Below are positions 24,608-33,576 of a DNA stretch of 64,000 nt, piece by piece. A model generated the notes under the pieces. That model did no database searches and was not told the DNA's origin. It was given only the letters and a program-made list of their open reading frames with translations. The position numbers and the translations under genes are program-made. Within the stretch, counting starts at the first letter, position 1. Each line of letters opens with the position of its first letter. Source of the DNA: Velthaea sp965214335 (GTDB taxonomy: Bacteria; Vulcanimicrobiota; Vulcanimicrobiia; Vulcanimicrobiales; Vulcanimicrobiaceae); assembly GCA_965214335.1 (NCBI GenBank), contig CBDCBO010000014.1, forward strand, positions 310,001 to 374,000. The letters are read 5' to 3'.

Positions 24608-26272
24608 TTAGAACACTGCTCTTTCCGTGTAGCGGCCAAAAACCTCGACCATCGCATCGACGATCTCGCCTTCGGTTGCCGCCGCCGTAACGGCATTGAT
24701 GATGTGCGGCATAACGTTTTCTTCCGAGCGGCAGGCACGCTTGAGCCCGGCCAGCGCGCCGGCAACCGAGGCCGCATCGCGAGCAGCTCGCACCGCGGCA
24801 ACGCTCTGCGCCTGGCCGCGTTCGATATCTTGGCCGATCTTCAGGAGATCGGGCGGCAGTTCCTCATCCGGACGCTCGAAGGCATTCACGCCGACGATGA
24901 CGCGATCTTTGCGCTCGAGCGAACGGGCGTAGCGGTACGACGCATCGGCGATCTCGCGCTGAAAAAACCCCGCTTCGATCGCTTCGACAACGCCGCCGAA
25001 TTCCGCAATCTGGTGAAAATAGGCATCGACCTGCTGTTCCATCGTGTCGGTCAGCGCCTCGATAAAATACGATCCGCCCAGCGGGTCGACCACGTTGGTG
25101 ACATTGGTCTCGTAGGCCAATACTTGCTGGGTGCGCAGCGCGATTTCAACGTTCTTTTCCGTCGGCAGCGCCAAAACTTCATCCATTGAGTTCGTGTGCA
25201 ACGATTGCGTTCCACCGAGCACGGCCGCCAGCGCTTCGTAGGCGACGCGCACGATGTTATTTTCCGGTTGTTGTGCTGTCGCACTGCAGCCCGCGGTTTG
25301 GGTGTGAAAGCGCAACTGCCACGAGCGCGGATCGCGCGCGCCGTAGGTATCGCGCATGCGTCGCGCATAGATCCGGCGGGCGGCACGGAACTTGGCGATC
25401 TCCTCGAAAAAGTCGATGTGGGCGTTGAAAAAGAACGACAGCCGAGGCGCAAAACTATCGACGTCCATCCCGGCCGCCATCGCCGCTTCAACGTACGCGA
25501 AGCCGTCGGCTAACGTAAAAGCCAGTTCCTGCGCTGCGGTCGAGCCGGCTTCGCGGATGTGGTAGCCGCTGATGGATATCGTGTTCCACTTGGGCATTTC
25601 ATCACGGCAAAAGCGCATCATGTCGACGATGATCCGGACGTGCGGACGGGGCGGAAAAATCCACTCCTTCTGCGCGATGTACTCTTTGAGTATATCGGCT
25701 TGCAGCGTACCGCCCAAATTCGCTCGCGGGATGCCCTTGTTTTCAGCCGCCACGATATACTGCGCGAGCGCGACCGCAGCCGGACCGTTGATCGTCATCG
25801 AGGTGGTGATCGCGCCCATGTCGATCCCGGCGAAGAGCGTCTCCATATCGCGAATCGAGTCGATGGCGACCCCGCAGCGGCCAACCTCGCCGCGCGCCTT
25901 GGGGTGGTCCGAATCGAAACCCATGAGGGTCGGCATGTCAAACGCCACGGATAAGCCGTGCTGACCTTGGGCCAACAAAAAATGGTAGCGCTCGTTGGTT
26001 TGGCGAGCGTTGCCGAAACCGGCGAACTGGCGCATCGTCCACAGCCGGTCGCGGTACATGTTCGGATGAATTCCGCGCGTGTACGGAAACTCGCCGGGCA
26101 CTCCCAAGTCGCGCGCGACGTCGAGGTGCGCGACGTCGGCCGGACCGTAGAGCGGCTTGAGCGGCACGTCGGACAACGTCCGGTCGAGCGCGCCGGAGCC
26201 CGGGTCGCGCCGCCGATATGTCCGCGTTTCGGCCGGCCCAAGACCCGAACCGCGCTCGATTAATTCCGCCAC
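24608..26272 (-). CDS. Methylmalonyl-CoA mutase, catalytic subunit
   Basis: 554 aa. The N-terminal TIM-barrel catalytic part begins with YTRGIHPNMYRDRLWTMRQF and GLSVAFDMPTLMGFDSDHP, the blocks that bind CoA ester and radical intermediates. NTISISGYHIREAG and QTAGCSATAQQPENNIVR follow. No B12 domain is fused. It interconverts methylmalonyl-CoA and succinyl-CoA; an isobutyryl-CoA mutase activity cannot be excluded from sequence alone. MeaB, its protecting GTPase, is at 34400-35368. It is the first gene of a run with the 41-aa ORF, the B12 subunit, gltX and glmU. Confidence 0.95.
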   Translation of the reverse strand: MAELIERGSGLGPAETRTYRRRDPGSGALDRTLSDVPLKPLYGPADVAHLDVARDLGVPGEFPYTRGIHPNMYRDRLWTMRQFAGFGNARQTNERYHFLLAQGQHGLSVAFDMPTLMGFDSDHPKARGEVGRCGVAIDSIRDMETLFAGIDMGAITTSMTINGPAAVALAQYIVAAENKGIPRANLGGTLQADILKEYIAQKEWIFPPRPHVRIIVDMMRFCRDEMPKWNTISISGYHIREAGSTAAQELAFTLADGFAYVEAAMAAGMDVDSFAPRLSFFFNAHIDFFEEIAKFRAARRIYARRMRDTYGARDPRSWQLRFHTQTAGCSATAQQPENNIVRVAYEALAAVLGGTQSLHTNSMDEVLALPTEKNVEIALRTQQVLAYETNVTNVVDPLGGSYFIEALTDTMEQQVDAYFHQIAEFGGVVEAIEAGFFQREIADASYRYARSLERKDRVIVGVNAFERPDEELPPDLLKIGQDIERGQAQSVAAVRAARDAASVAGALAGLKRACRSEENVMPHIINAVTAAATEGEIVDAMVEVFGRYTERAVF

Positions 26273-26353
26273 AGTGTTCCTTCTCGGAAGCGATGCGCCG
26301 GTGTGTGTTCGCCCCCGGCGGCCAAACTCCCGACATCGACGGTTCCGTGGAAG

Positions 26354-27223
26354 CTAGCCGTCGGCGACGCGCGGCTGTGCTGAAACGGGAGCGTGAGTTT
26401 TGGCAACTTTTGGTGCACTTGGCGTTGGATCCGGTTGACACTGGGGGCATGAATACACCGTACGAGCGGCGAGCATCGCACTTACAATCGGTGTTCCGCA
26501 AAGGAAGCACGGCCGCCCCGTCCGGTGGTAGACGTAACGTCCCTCGCCGCTGCGAACGGCACCGGCCGGATGCGGCCGGTCAGCCGGTCGCGTTGTGACG
26601 ATGCGCCCCGTCCGTTCGCCCTCACGCATGAGGATGCGCGCGTCGCGCCAGATGCCTAGAATCGCTTGCCGGCTCAGCGACCGTCCCGGCACCAGCGGCG
26701 AGATTCCCGCCCGAAACGCAAGCTCGGCGCGGTAGACGTTGCCGATCCCACCGATCACCGATTGATCCATGAGCAGCGCGCCCAACGGACTGCTGCTCGT
26801 CGTGATGCGCTCGATCGCGCGCGCCGGCCGGTCGCTAGCGCGTAGCGGATCGGGGCCGATGCGCGCCAGGAAACGTTTGCGGCCGGCGTCGTCGATGATC
26901 TCGCAGGCCGTCGGGCCGCTTAGCGCCAGCCAGCCCTCCGGCGCGACGAGTCGGAGGCGAATGGCGCCGCGCGGCGCGGGCGGCGCGCCGGTCCCCAGCC
27001 GAAATGTTCCGAACAGACCGAGATGAACGTGCAGCCAAGCCGACTCGTCGAAGGCATAGAACAAATGCTTACCATACGCTTCGATCGCGTTCAGGCGCAG
27101 GCCGTTCAGAAGCGCGGCGCCCTCGACGAATCGACCTTGCGGGGAATCGGCAAGGACACGCTGGCCGCCCAACAACGCGAGTTGCACGCGCGCGGCGCGG
27201 TGAATGGTGTGACCCTCAGGCAT
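26354..27223 (-). CDS. Fpg/Nei family DNA glycosylase (endonuclease VIII-like)
   Basis: 289 aa. It starts MPEGHTIH, the Nei-type N-terminus with catalytic Pro and Glu after Met removal. The H2TH region contains LLMDQSVIGGIGNVYRAELAF. The zinc finger is CFLCGTPI ... YSCPQCQ (CX2C-X16-CX2C-like). It removes oxidised bases and cleaves the AP site. Its C-terminal tail of about 20 residues is not in standard Nei. It lies 81 bases upstream of mcmA on the same strand but is functionally separate. Confidence 0.93.
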   Translation of the reverse strand: MPEGHTIHRAARVQLALLGGQRVLADSPQGRFVEGAALLNGLRLNAIEAYGKHLFYAFDESAWLHVHLGLFGTFRLGTGAPPAPRGAIRLRLVAPEGWLALSGPTACEIIDDAGRKRFLARIGPDPLRASDRPARAIERITTSSSPLGALLMDQSVIGGIGNVYRAELAFRAGISPLVPGRSLSRQAILGIWRDARILMREGERTGRIVTTRPADRPHPAGAVRSGEGRYVYHRTGRPCFLCGTPIVSAMLAARTVYSCPQCQPDPTPSAPKVAKTHAPVSAQPRVADG

Positions 27224-27273
27224 GTCCGGTCTGACGCACGAACTTCTGCTTGCGTTGCGCGCTCGGGCGCCGC

Positions 27274-27420
27274 ATGCGCCACGTGAAAAAGGCCGATCTT
27301 CCGACGAAGAACTGCACGGTTTGTCGCCGGCCGTTTGCGTGGCGCAAGAAATGGGCGAAGGTGTGGGGCGAGGTCAAATACTGTAGCGAACGCTGCCGCC
27401 GGTCAAGCCGGTCAGCTTAG
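27274..27420 (+). CDS. DUF2256 domain protein
   Basis: 48 aa. The sequence carries KNCTVCRRPFAWRKKWAKVW followed by KYCSERCRR, the DUF2256 pattern with two CxxC pairs (likely a treble-clef-type zinc ribbon). The function is unknown; members are often near DNA repair or photolyase-like genes. Here it is divergent from the Nei-type glycosylase. The stop codon lies inside an inverted repeat that could terminate transcription. Confidence 0.88.
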   Translation: MRHVKKADLPTKNCTVCRRPFAWRKKWAKVWGEVKYCSERCRRSSRSA

Positions 27421-27434
27421 CTGCGGGCTGACCG
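27409..27434 (+). terminator. Hairpin over the DUF2256 stop codon
   Basis: CGGTCAGC (27409-27416) and GCTGACCG (27427-27434) form an 8-bp stem with a 10-base loop. There is no T-run, so it may be a Rho-dependent or bidirectional element. The remaining bases to 27567 contain no supported gene. Confidence 0.4.
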
Positions 27435-27567
27435 CGGGGCGTGACTATGGATACGCTTTTGAGGCGCTAACCCGGCATGTAACGGGTTCGTCGACAAGCC
27501 AGATCTATTCTTGGTTTCTTGATGCACATTGCTCGCCTCCGAACGAGCACCGCCGCTTACCGCCGCG

Positions 27568-28371
27568 CTAGCGGGTTAAAAAGGCTTGCGCCGCGGCGGC
27601 GAATTTCTCGAACGCCGAGCGCTGCAATGTGTGGCCTTCGCCATCGTATACCTCGACGGTTACGTTCGGTCCGCCGGCGGATCGGATGAACGCCAGATCG
27701 TCGGCGGAGATCACTGAATCGCTTTGATCGGCGACCGGGAGATACAACGGCTTCGGGTAGTCGCGTAACGCGTCGCGCAGATCCCACTTGCCCGCATCGG
27801 CCTCGTTCTCGGCGCCCAGCGCCGCAATCGTTTCGAGGCGCATCGATTGCATGGCATGCACCTTCGCCTCGATCTCGACGGGCGGCGCCGACGCGAACAT
27901 CGTTCGGATCGCGGCCGGCCGTTCCGCGGGCGCAATGCCGAACACGTCGCGCAAATCGTCGACAAAATCGGCGGCCCACATGCCGGCGGCCTGGTGCACC
28001 ATCGGATCGATCGCGATCACGCGCTCGCAGGCGATGCGCCGGCCGCCCAAGATCGCGACCGCGCCACCCCACGAGTGACCGATCAATCCCCGCACCGGCC
28101 CATCGAGTGTCGCGACGACGGCCTCGAGATCGCGCAGGCTGCGCTCGAGCGTCATCGGGCCAGGAACTCCGGCGGAGTCGCCGTGGCCGCGCTGATCGTA
28201 CGCCACGACCCGAAAAGCGGGGGCGAGATGCTGACCCGTGCGCGCCCACATCCGGCGCGAACTGGTGATGCCGTGGACGCACAGGACGATTGGGCCGCTG
28301 TCGCCCCATTGCTCGACGTGCGTCGCCGCCCCGTCGCCAAGCTCGACCCGCCGCGCTGCGGTGGCGATCAT
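27568..28371 (-). CDS. Alpha/beta hydrolase
   Basis: 267 aa. The oxyanion loop VHGITSSRRMW, the nucleophile elbow GHSWGGAV (Ser) and the catalytic His in YDGEGHTLQR give a complete triad. Similar proteins include BioH-, MhpC- and haloperoxidase-type enzymes; the substrate is unknown. It starts at the ATGA overlap with the upstream dehydrogenase gene, so the two are probably one operon. Confidence 0.85.
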   Translation of the reverse strand: MIATAARRVELGDGAATHVEQWGDSGPIVLCVHGITSSRRMWARTGQHLAPAFRVVAYDQRGHGDSAGVPGPMTLERSLRDLEAVVATLDGPVRGLIGHSWGGAVAILGGRRIACERVIAIDPMVHQAAGMWAADFVDDLRDVFGIAPAERPAAIRTMFASAPPVEIEAKVHAMQSMRLETIAALGAENEADAGKWDLRDALRDYPKPLYLPVADQSDSVISADDLAFIRSAGGPNVTVEVYDGEGHTLQRSAFEKFAAAAQAFLTR

Positions 28372-29261
28372 GCGAGTTGCCGGATGCGGCTTTTAAACGT
28401 TAATTCTGATACGCCCGACTTATCGAGCTCGCCGAGGCCGCGCTTGACCATCTCATCGTACTGCGCTTTGGTGGCCGTCGCGAGCGGCAGATTGAGATCG
28501 ACATCGTGGGCGAGCTGCAGCGCGATGCCCGAATCTTTGGCCGCGTGCGCCGCCATGAAATACGCTTCATGGTCGTGATTCTGCATGTCTTCACCGTCGG
28601 TGACGAGCACGCGCGAGTTGGCCCCGGTCTGTGCGAATACCTCGCGCAGCATCGTCAGATCCAAGCCCAAGGCGTCGCCCAAACCGAGCGCTTCGGCCAA
28701 ACCCGCGGTGTTGATGTTCATGAGCATGTTGATGAGCGCTTTGACCTGAGCCGCCTTGCCCGGCCCGCCGGCGAACGTCACCGCGACCGACATGTCGTCG
28801 AGCATTGGTTTGATCTCGTTGAACGCATCTTCGTCGTTGCCGCAAATTAAAAACAGTTTACCGTCGCGCGACTGCGGAATCGAGCCGGCCATGAGTGCTT
28901 CAACGGTCCGCGCTCCGGCGGCGGTCGCGCGTTCGGCCACTTCCACGTGGACGCCCGGCGTGATCGTCGCGCAGTTCACGAAAATCTTGCCCTGCGCGCC
29001 GCTCAGCAGTGAATCGCCGCCGGTAGCGAAGATTTTGCGCATCGCGTTGTCGTCGGTTACAACCGTCACGATGATGTCCGCGTTCGCCGTCACATCCGCC
29101 AGTTTCGAATAGGCCGTGCTGTGTAATTCCGCGGCCAATTCCGCCACCGCGGTCGCGTCGATATCGTACAGCGCGGTAATCGAATACCCGACGTCTTTGA
29201 GGTGCCGCGCAATATTGCCGCCCATGCGGCCGATACCAACGAAAGCGATACGTTTTGTCAT
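28368..29261 (-). CDS. NAD(P)-dependent beta-hydroxyacid dehydrogenase (3-hydroxyisobutyrate dehydrogenase family)
   Basis: 297 aa. The N-terminal Rossmann motif is FVGIGRMGGNIARHLKDVG. The catalytic region shows EALMAGSIPQSRDGKLFLICGN (substrate loop, with the usual D/S-GGxxGA changed to AGSIPQSR) and PGKAAQVKALINMLM containing the catalytic Lys. The all-alpha C-terminal domain is complete. Substrate not determined: 3-hydroxyisobutyrate, glyoxylate/succinic semialdehyde or tartronate semialdehyde type. It lies downstream of the xox-associated genes on the same strand and could process an oxidised alcohol-derived acid (inference). Confidence 0.85.
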   Translation of the reverse strand: MTKRIAFVGIGRMGGNIARHLKDVGYSITALYDIDATAVAELAAELHSTAYSKLADVTANADIIVTVVTDDNAMRKIFATGGDSLLSGAQGKIFVNCATITPGVHVEVAERATAAGARTVEALMAGSIPQSRDGKLFLICGNDEDAFNEIKPMLDDMSVAVTFAGGPGKAAQVKALINMLMNINTAGLAEALGLGDALGLDLTMLREVFAQTGANSRVLVTDGEDMQNHDHEAYFMAAHAAKDSGIALQLAHDVDLNLPLATATKAQYDEMVKRGLGELDKSGVSELTFKSRIRQLA

Positions 29262-29314
29262 ATTCTCTCCTGTGCGATAGCCAAATATTTGAAGTACTCG
29301 GTAAATGTGCCGCG

Positions 29315-29555
29315 CTACTTGACTGGGTCGTGCCGCCGGGCGGTAACAGCGAACGGCACCGCGCTCGAACCAGCCGCTGACGCCGGCGCAACGTTCGCGG
29401 ATTTGCTTTGCGTGTAATCGATCGTGCCGACGGCGTAGAAGCTAGCGGCGTCCGCGCAGCGCGCCGCATCATTCCCGTGGAAGTAGCGGTTTGTCGGCGT
29501 CGCGCGACAGCGGACGACGGACGGCTCGAGCGCAGCTCAAACCGAAAACGTTCAT
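29315..29555 (-). pseudogene. Frameshifted coding remnant, no family recognised
   Basis: A minus-strand frame from 29536 to the TAG at 29315 encodes about 73 residues with strongly GC3-biased codons (includes NRYFHGNDAARCADAASF and YAVGTIDYTQSKSANV). It is preceded directly by TGA and has no start. An ATG at 29555 opens MNVFGLSCARAV in a frame one base off. One indel would join the two into a short exported-looking protein. It lies right after the DUF2380-like gene in the xox cluster. The rest of 29262-29568 holds no other gene. Confidence 0.35.
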
Positions 29556-29568
29556 CGAAGTCGAATCG

Positions 29569-29997
29569 CTAGTGCCGCAGGTGCGCGATAGCGCGCGAAT
29601 CAACGGCCGGCACGAGCGCCGCGGCGAGCGTGTCGAGTCCGGCCCGGATCGAGTCGAAGTCGCCTTTGTAACCAACGTCATATGGGCCGCTGACGCGACC
29701 CGTGGCGACGTTTACAACGCTTGCTTGAGCGCTCCAAATCATCGCCAGATGACGCGTCGCCGTGCTGAAGATCACGCTCGAAGCGTGGTGCGCCGCCCCG
29801 ATGCGGCGGGCGCACACCGCATCGCCGCACGTGCCGGAAAGATGTTCGGCCGGCGTTCCGGCCGCGCGCAGGTCGTGGGCCAGTGCGGTACCGAGCGTTC
29901 GCAACTCCGGAGCCGTCGGCGCGATGGCATACGGCATCGTGTTATCTCCGGCGGCGAAGTTGAGAACGCCGACGAGTACGCCAACGGCCAGCAGCAT
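29569..29997 (-). CDS. DUF2380-like periplasmic protein of the xox cluster
   Basis: 142 aa with an N-terminal signal/anchor (LLAVGVLVGVLNFAAG). The mature part fits DUF2380: an early C-x4-C pair around GTCGDAVCARRIGA, a conserved AxxxGA helix, and a middle segment AMIWSAQASVVNVATGRVSG followed by DVGYKGDFDSIRAGLDTL. Proteins of that family sit beside methanol dehydrogenase genes in methylotrophs, which agrees with the neighbours; the biochemical role is not established. It is 9 bases downstream of the cytochrome c gene. Confidence 0.6.
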   Translation of the reverse strand: MLLAVGVLVGVLNFAAGDNTMPYAIAPTAPELRTLGTALAHDLRAAGTPAEHLSGTCGDAVCARRIGAAHHASSVIFSTATRHLAMIWSAQASVVNVATGRVSGPYDVGYKGDFDSIRAGLDTLAAALVPAVDSRAIAHLRH

Positions 29998-30006
29998 GGG
30001 AACTCC

Positions 30007-30435
30007 TTACTTGAGCGACTGCACCACAGTCGTGGACTTCGTCGCGCCGTCGTACGTGAGCGGCTTGGGCCCGGTCTTGTAGCCGTTATAGTGGAGAATG
30101 AACGCCATGATCGTGACATACTGATCGTGGGTCAGGCTGGCGGGTTCGTTGAGCGGCATTTGCTGCGAGATGAACGTGAACATATCGCCGACCGTGAGCT
30201 TCGTGTTCTTGGCCAGCGTGGTCAACGTTGCTCCCGAGAGCGCCGGGCCGGCCCCGCCTTCGAGATGTTCGCCGTGGCATGCCGAACATTTGGCCGCGTA
30301 GAGCTTATCACCGGCGGTCGCTTGGGCGGCGCTGAAACTGACCTTGGGTGGCGGGGCTCCAGCCGCCGCCACCGCACCCAGGCCAATCGCGATCGCCGCG
30401 ACGGCCGGCAACATTCTCGAACCTATTCCGGACAT
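30007..30435 (-). CDS. Class I monoheme cytochrome c
   Basis: 142 aa. A signal peptide (SRMLPAVAAIAIGLGAVAAAGA) is followed by one heme-binding motif, AAKCSACHGEHLEGG. The likely axial Met is in QQMPLNEPASL. It is periplasmic and probably accepts electrons from XoxF, the role XoxG plays in methylotrophs, although the sequence is short and divergent from XoxG. It sits between the DUF5069-like and DUF2380-like genes in the same operon. Confidence 0.9.
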   Translation of the reverse strand: MSGIGSRMLPAVAAIAIGLGAVAAAGAPPPKVSFSAAQATAGDKLYAAKCSACHGEHLEGGAGPALSGATLTTLAKNTKLTVGDMFTFISQQMPLNEPASLTHDQYVTIMAFILHYNGYKTGPKPLTYDGATKSTTVVQSLK

Positions 30436-30449
30436 TCGTTGGGTTCCAA

Positions 30450-30902
30450 TTACCCCTTCGTGGCTTGTGCGTGGAGCTCGTCGAGATCCTCGATCATGTT
30501 CAGGGTTACGGCATCCTTCTTGGATGCATCCGATAATCCACTGGCCGCGCGCATCTTGGCGCCCAAATCGTCGGCGTGATTGTAGCCGCGGATCGCCGCA
30601 TTGTGTTTTTCGATCGCTTCGGGCGGAATTTTGCCGCCGTTCTTTTCGAGCACGTAGGCTTCAAACTGCATGTATGTCGGCTTGGTATCACGCACGAAGG
30701 CAATGACGTCGTCGCGCTTGAGACCCAGCGCATCGATCGTCATCTGATCGAATCCGGCGCCGCAGATATCATACCCATCGGCGAGCGTTCCCGCCGCGGA
30801 AAGCGTCAATTTCGTCCACAGCCGGGGTAAATGAATGGCGCCGAGCGGTCCGGCCGATCCCGAGCTCATCAACGGAACGGTTTTGGTTGCGGTGCTGTGC
30901 AT
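30450..30902 (-). CDS. DUF5069-like protein in the xox operon
   Basis: About 150 aa from ATG 30902, which has GGAGGGGA about eight bases upstream. A TTG further upstream overlaps that Shine-Dalgarno and is not used. The region LPRLWTKLTLSAAGTLADGYDI, an FDQMTIDALGLKRDDVIAFV block and a helical C-terminus resemble DUF5069 (small cytosolic proteins of unknown function). No signal peptide is evident. It lies between xoxJ and the cytochrome c gene. Confidence 0.6.
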   Translation of the reverse strand: MHSTATKTVPLMSSGSAGPLGAIHLPRLWTKLTLSAAGTLADGYDICGAGFDQMTIDALGLKRDDVIAFVRDTKPTYMQFEAYVLEKNGGKIPPEAIEKHNAAIRGYNHADDLGAKMRAASGLSDASKKDAVTLNMIEDLDELHAQATKG

Positions 30903-30945
30903 TAGTATCTTCCCCTCCAACGTAAGTGATGTGTGGTAGAACGCA

Positions 30946-31764
30946 TCATCCGGGATTGTCGGACGATTTGTAGAGCTTCACGCCGAAGCGCGTCAAGATT
31001 GCCGTTAAATCGGGCTTGCTGCGCGAAATGACGGAGTTGAGCTGAGCCTGCAGAGCGGTATTGCCTTTTTTAACGCCCATGGCCATCGGAAACGCGTACT
31101 GCTCCGGTGAGCCGAGGGTGCGCGTGTTGGGAACGGTTACCACCGCGACATCGGGTCGCTTTTGCAAGTAATAGCCGATCGCGGGTTCCCAGGTAATTCC
31201 GACCGCGATCTTGCCCGACCGCAAAGCGTCGAGCATCTCGACGGGCGACGCGCCTTCGGTATCGCCGATATCGAACACCGTCGAGTGCAGAATCAACGCG
31301 CGCATCTGCAGACCCGTTTGGGCCGGCGTGTCGGCCTCGAAACCGATGCGCAATTTCTTGAGGACGGGTGAATCGAGCGAAGCGATCGGATAGTTTTTGC
31401 TCTTCGGGTATACGAAAACATACGACGAGACGTAGTACGGGTCGGTGGCCGACACGTTTTCGCTGGCGTACGGCACATTCACGACGACGTCGCACTTGCC
31501 CGTATTGAGATAGTCGTGAATGAACTGGTCGTAGCCGCCGTTGCCGCGCATCGAAGCCCAGGTGTAGGCGACCGGCCGGCCGAGCCCATGCGCCACTTGC
31601 TGCGCGATTTTATTCTCGAAGCCTTGGCCGGCGCGGTTCGAGAACGGCATGTAATCCGGATCGGCGCAGACCCGCAGCGGCGCTTGCGCCGCCACCGGCA
31701 GAGCGGGGGTGAGGAGCAGCGTCGCGGCGGTAAAAACCGCCGCGACGCTCGAGCGCCAGTGCAT
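30946..31764 (-). CDS. xoxJ: XoxJ/MxaJ-type periplasmic solute-binding protein
   Basis: 272 aa with a signal peptide (AAVFTAATLLLTPALPVAAQ). The mature N-terminus LRVCADPDYMPFSNRAGQGFENKIA is the typical bacterial SBP family 3 start seen in quinoprotein-dehydrogenase-associated binding proteins (MoxJ/XoxJ). It is thought to help XoxF maturation. Its ATG overlaps the xoxF stop (TGATG), as in methylotroph xoxFJ pairs. Confidence 0.88.
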   Translation of the reverse strand: MHWRSSVAAVFTAATLLLTPALPVAAQAPLRVCADPDYMPFSNRAGQGFENKIAQQVAHGLGRPVAYTWASMRGNGGYDQFIHDYLNTGKCDVVVNVPYASENVSATDPYYVSSYVFVYPKSKNYPIASLDSPVLKKLRIGFEADTPAQTGLQMRALILHSTVFDIGDTEGASPVEMLDALRSGKIAVGITWEPAIGYYLQKRPDVAVVTVPNTRTLGSPEQYAFPMAMGVKKGNTALQAQLNSVISRSKPDLTAILTRFGVKLYKSSDNPG

Positions 31765-33536
31765 CAGAGCGAGAACACCATAAGATCTCCGCCCAGCTGC
31801 GTGTAACTGCTGAGGTCTTTAGCCGCGTTGACGGCGCCCAGACCCGCGGTCGGCTCCGTCAGGCCGGCAGCCAGACCCAACGCTGCCCAACCGCCGACAC
31901 CCGACAGAATCGCAACGTATTGTTTGCCGCCATGGGTGTACGTAATCGGGTTGCCGATGATGCCCGAGGGCGTATGGAACTTCCAGAGTTCCTTGCCGTC
32001 CTTGGTATCGATCGCTTTGAACCAGCCGTCCATCGTGCCGTAGAACGCGATGCCGCCTTTGGTTGACAGCGTTCCGCTCCAGGCCGGGAAGCTCTCGTGG
32101 TCGCTCCACACGACTTCACCCTTGATCGGATCCCACGCTTCAACGGCGCCGCGATAGTTGCCCGGACCCGGATACATCTTCACGATGGCGCCGACAAACG
32201 GGAAACCGCCTTTGTATTTCACGGCGAACGCTTTGTAATCCATGCAATTGTGGTTGGTCGGAACGATGAAGTAACCGGTCGTCGCATCGTACGAAGCGGG
32301 CTGCTGATCTTTGCTGCCCATCGCAGCCGGGCAGATGCCCTGCACGTTGACACCGGCTCTGGTGCCGTACTTGGGATCGAGGACCGGCCGTCCGGTCTGC
32401 ATGTTGATACTCGTGGCCCAATTAACATCGGAATCGAACTTCTTGGCCAACAGCAGCTTGCCGTTGCGGCGGTCGAGTTCGTAAGCGAAGCCGTTGCGGT
32501 CGAAGTGGACCAGCGACGGAATCGTCTCGCCGTTCATGTTGAGGTCAACGAGGATCATCTCGTTGATGCCATCATAATCCCAGGCGTCGTGCGGCGTCAT
32601 CTGGTACGCCCACTTGGCCGCGCCGGTGTCGGCATCGCGCGCGAAAATAGTCATCGACCATTTGTTGTCGCCCGGCCGCTGCGTCGGATTCCACGTGCCC
32701 GGATTGCCGGTGCCGTAATAAATTAAGTTGAGCTTGGGGTCGTACGAATACCAGCCCCAGGTGGTGCCGCCGCCGACTTTCCAGGCGTCGCCCTGCCAGG
32801 TCGACACGCCGGCATTCTTGGGTCCGTTGAACCCGGCCGGAATCAGCGTATCGGTATCGGGACCGGCGCTGTACGCGCGCCAGACTTTCTTGCCGGTCGA
32901 TAGCGCATACGTCGTCAAGTATCCGCGCACACCATATTCACCACCCGACACACCAACGACGACTTTGTCGTTGACGACGAGCGGCGCCGCCGTGAGTGTC
33001 TGACCGAGTTCCGGATTGGAGTTTTTCACATCCCAAACCGGCTTGCCGGTCATGGCATTGAGGGCAATGACTTGCCCGTCGAGCGCATCGACGATGACTT
33101 TGCCGTCGCCGTAGGCGACGCCGCGGTTGACCAGATCGCAACATGCGACCGACGTCGCGAACGGATCTTGTTTCGGCGTGAACTGCCACTTGATATGATA
33201 GTCGTTCAGATCGATTGCGTAGACGTGATTTGGATAGGCGCTCTGGTAGTACATCGTGTCACCGACGACGATCGGCTGGCCTTCGTGGCCGCGCGTTGCG
33301 CCGGTCGACATCGACCACGCCGCCTTAAGATTGGTGACGTTATCGGTCTTGATCTCATCAAGTTCGCTGTAGCGTAAGTTGGCGTAGTTCTGGCTGGGCA
33401 TTACCCACTGGCCGGAATCCGACGCCATGTCGTTCAGCGCCACTTTTTGTTGAGCGACGACCCGCTGCGCTAATCCCCCGCCGCCGAGAATAAGTGCCGT
33501 GACTGCAGCACCAATGGCAAGAGCTTTTCGTTTCAT
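31764..33536 (-). CDS. xoxF: PQQ-dependent, lanthanide-type methanol/alcohol dehydrogenase
   Basis: 590 aa with signal peptide and eight-bladed propeller repeats. The adjacent Cys pair (C132-C133, in SVACCDLVNRG) forms the disulfide by PQQ. The active site has E200 in VSGGEYGVRG, N278 in YGTGNPG, and D320 and D322 in DAWDYDG. The second Asp is the mark of XoxF-type enzymes that use lanthanides (the MxaF form has Ala there). It oxidises methanol or a short alcohol in the periplasm and donates electrons to cytochrome c. The start ATG has GGGG about 8 bases upstream. It is the head of the xox operon. Confidence 0.95.
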   Translation of the reverse strand: MKRKALAIGAAVTALILGGGGLAQRVVAQQKVALNDMASDSGQWVMPSQNYANLRYSELDEIKTDNVTNLKAAWSMSTGATRGHEGQPIVVGDTMYYQSAYPNHVYAIDLNDYHIKWQFTPKQDPFATSVACCDLVNRGVAYGDGKVIVDALDGQVIALNAMTGKPVWDVKNSNPELGQTLTAAPLVVNDKVVVGVSGGEYGVRGYLTTYALSTGKKVWRAYSAGPDTDTLIPAGFNGPKNAGVSTWQGDAWKVGGGTTWGWYSYDPKLNLIYYGTGNPGTWNPTQRPGDNKWSMTIFARDADTGAAKWAYQMTPHDAWDYDGINEMILVDLNMNGETIPSLVHFDRNGFAYELDRRNGKLLLAKKFDSDVNWATSINMQTGRPVLDPKYGTRAGVNVQGICPAAMGSKDQQPASYDATTGYFIVPTNHNCMDYKAFAVKYKGGFPFVGAIVKMYPGPGNYRGAVEAWDPIKGEVVWSDHESFPAWSGTLSTKGGIAFYGTMDGWFKAIDTKDGKELWKFHTPSGIIGNPITYTHGGKQYVAILSGVGGWAALGLAAGLTEPTAGLGAVNAAKDLSSYTQLGGDLMVFSL

Positions 33537-33576
33537 GAAAATACCCCGTAGTGTTCGGCGGGCAAAAAAGTCCGCT

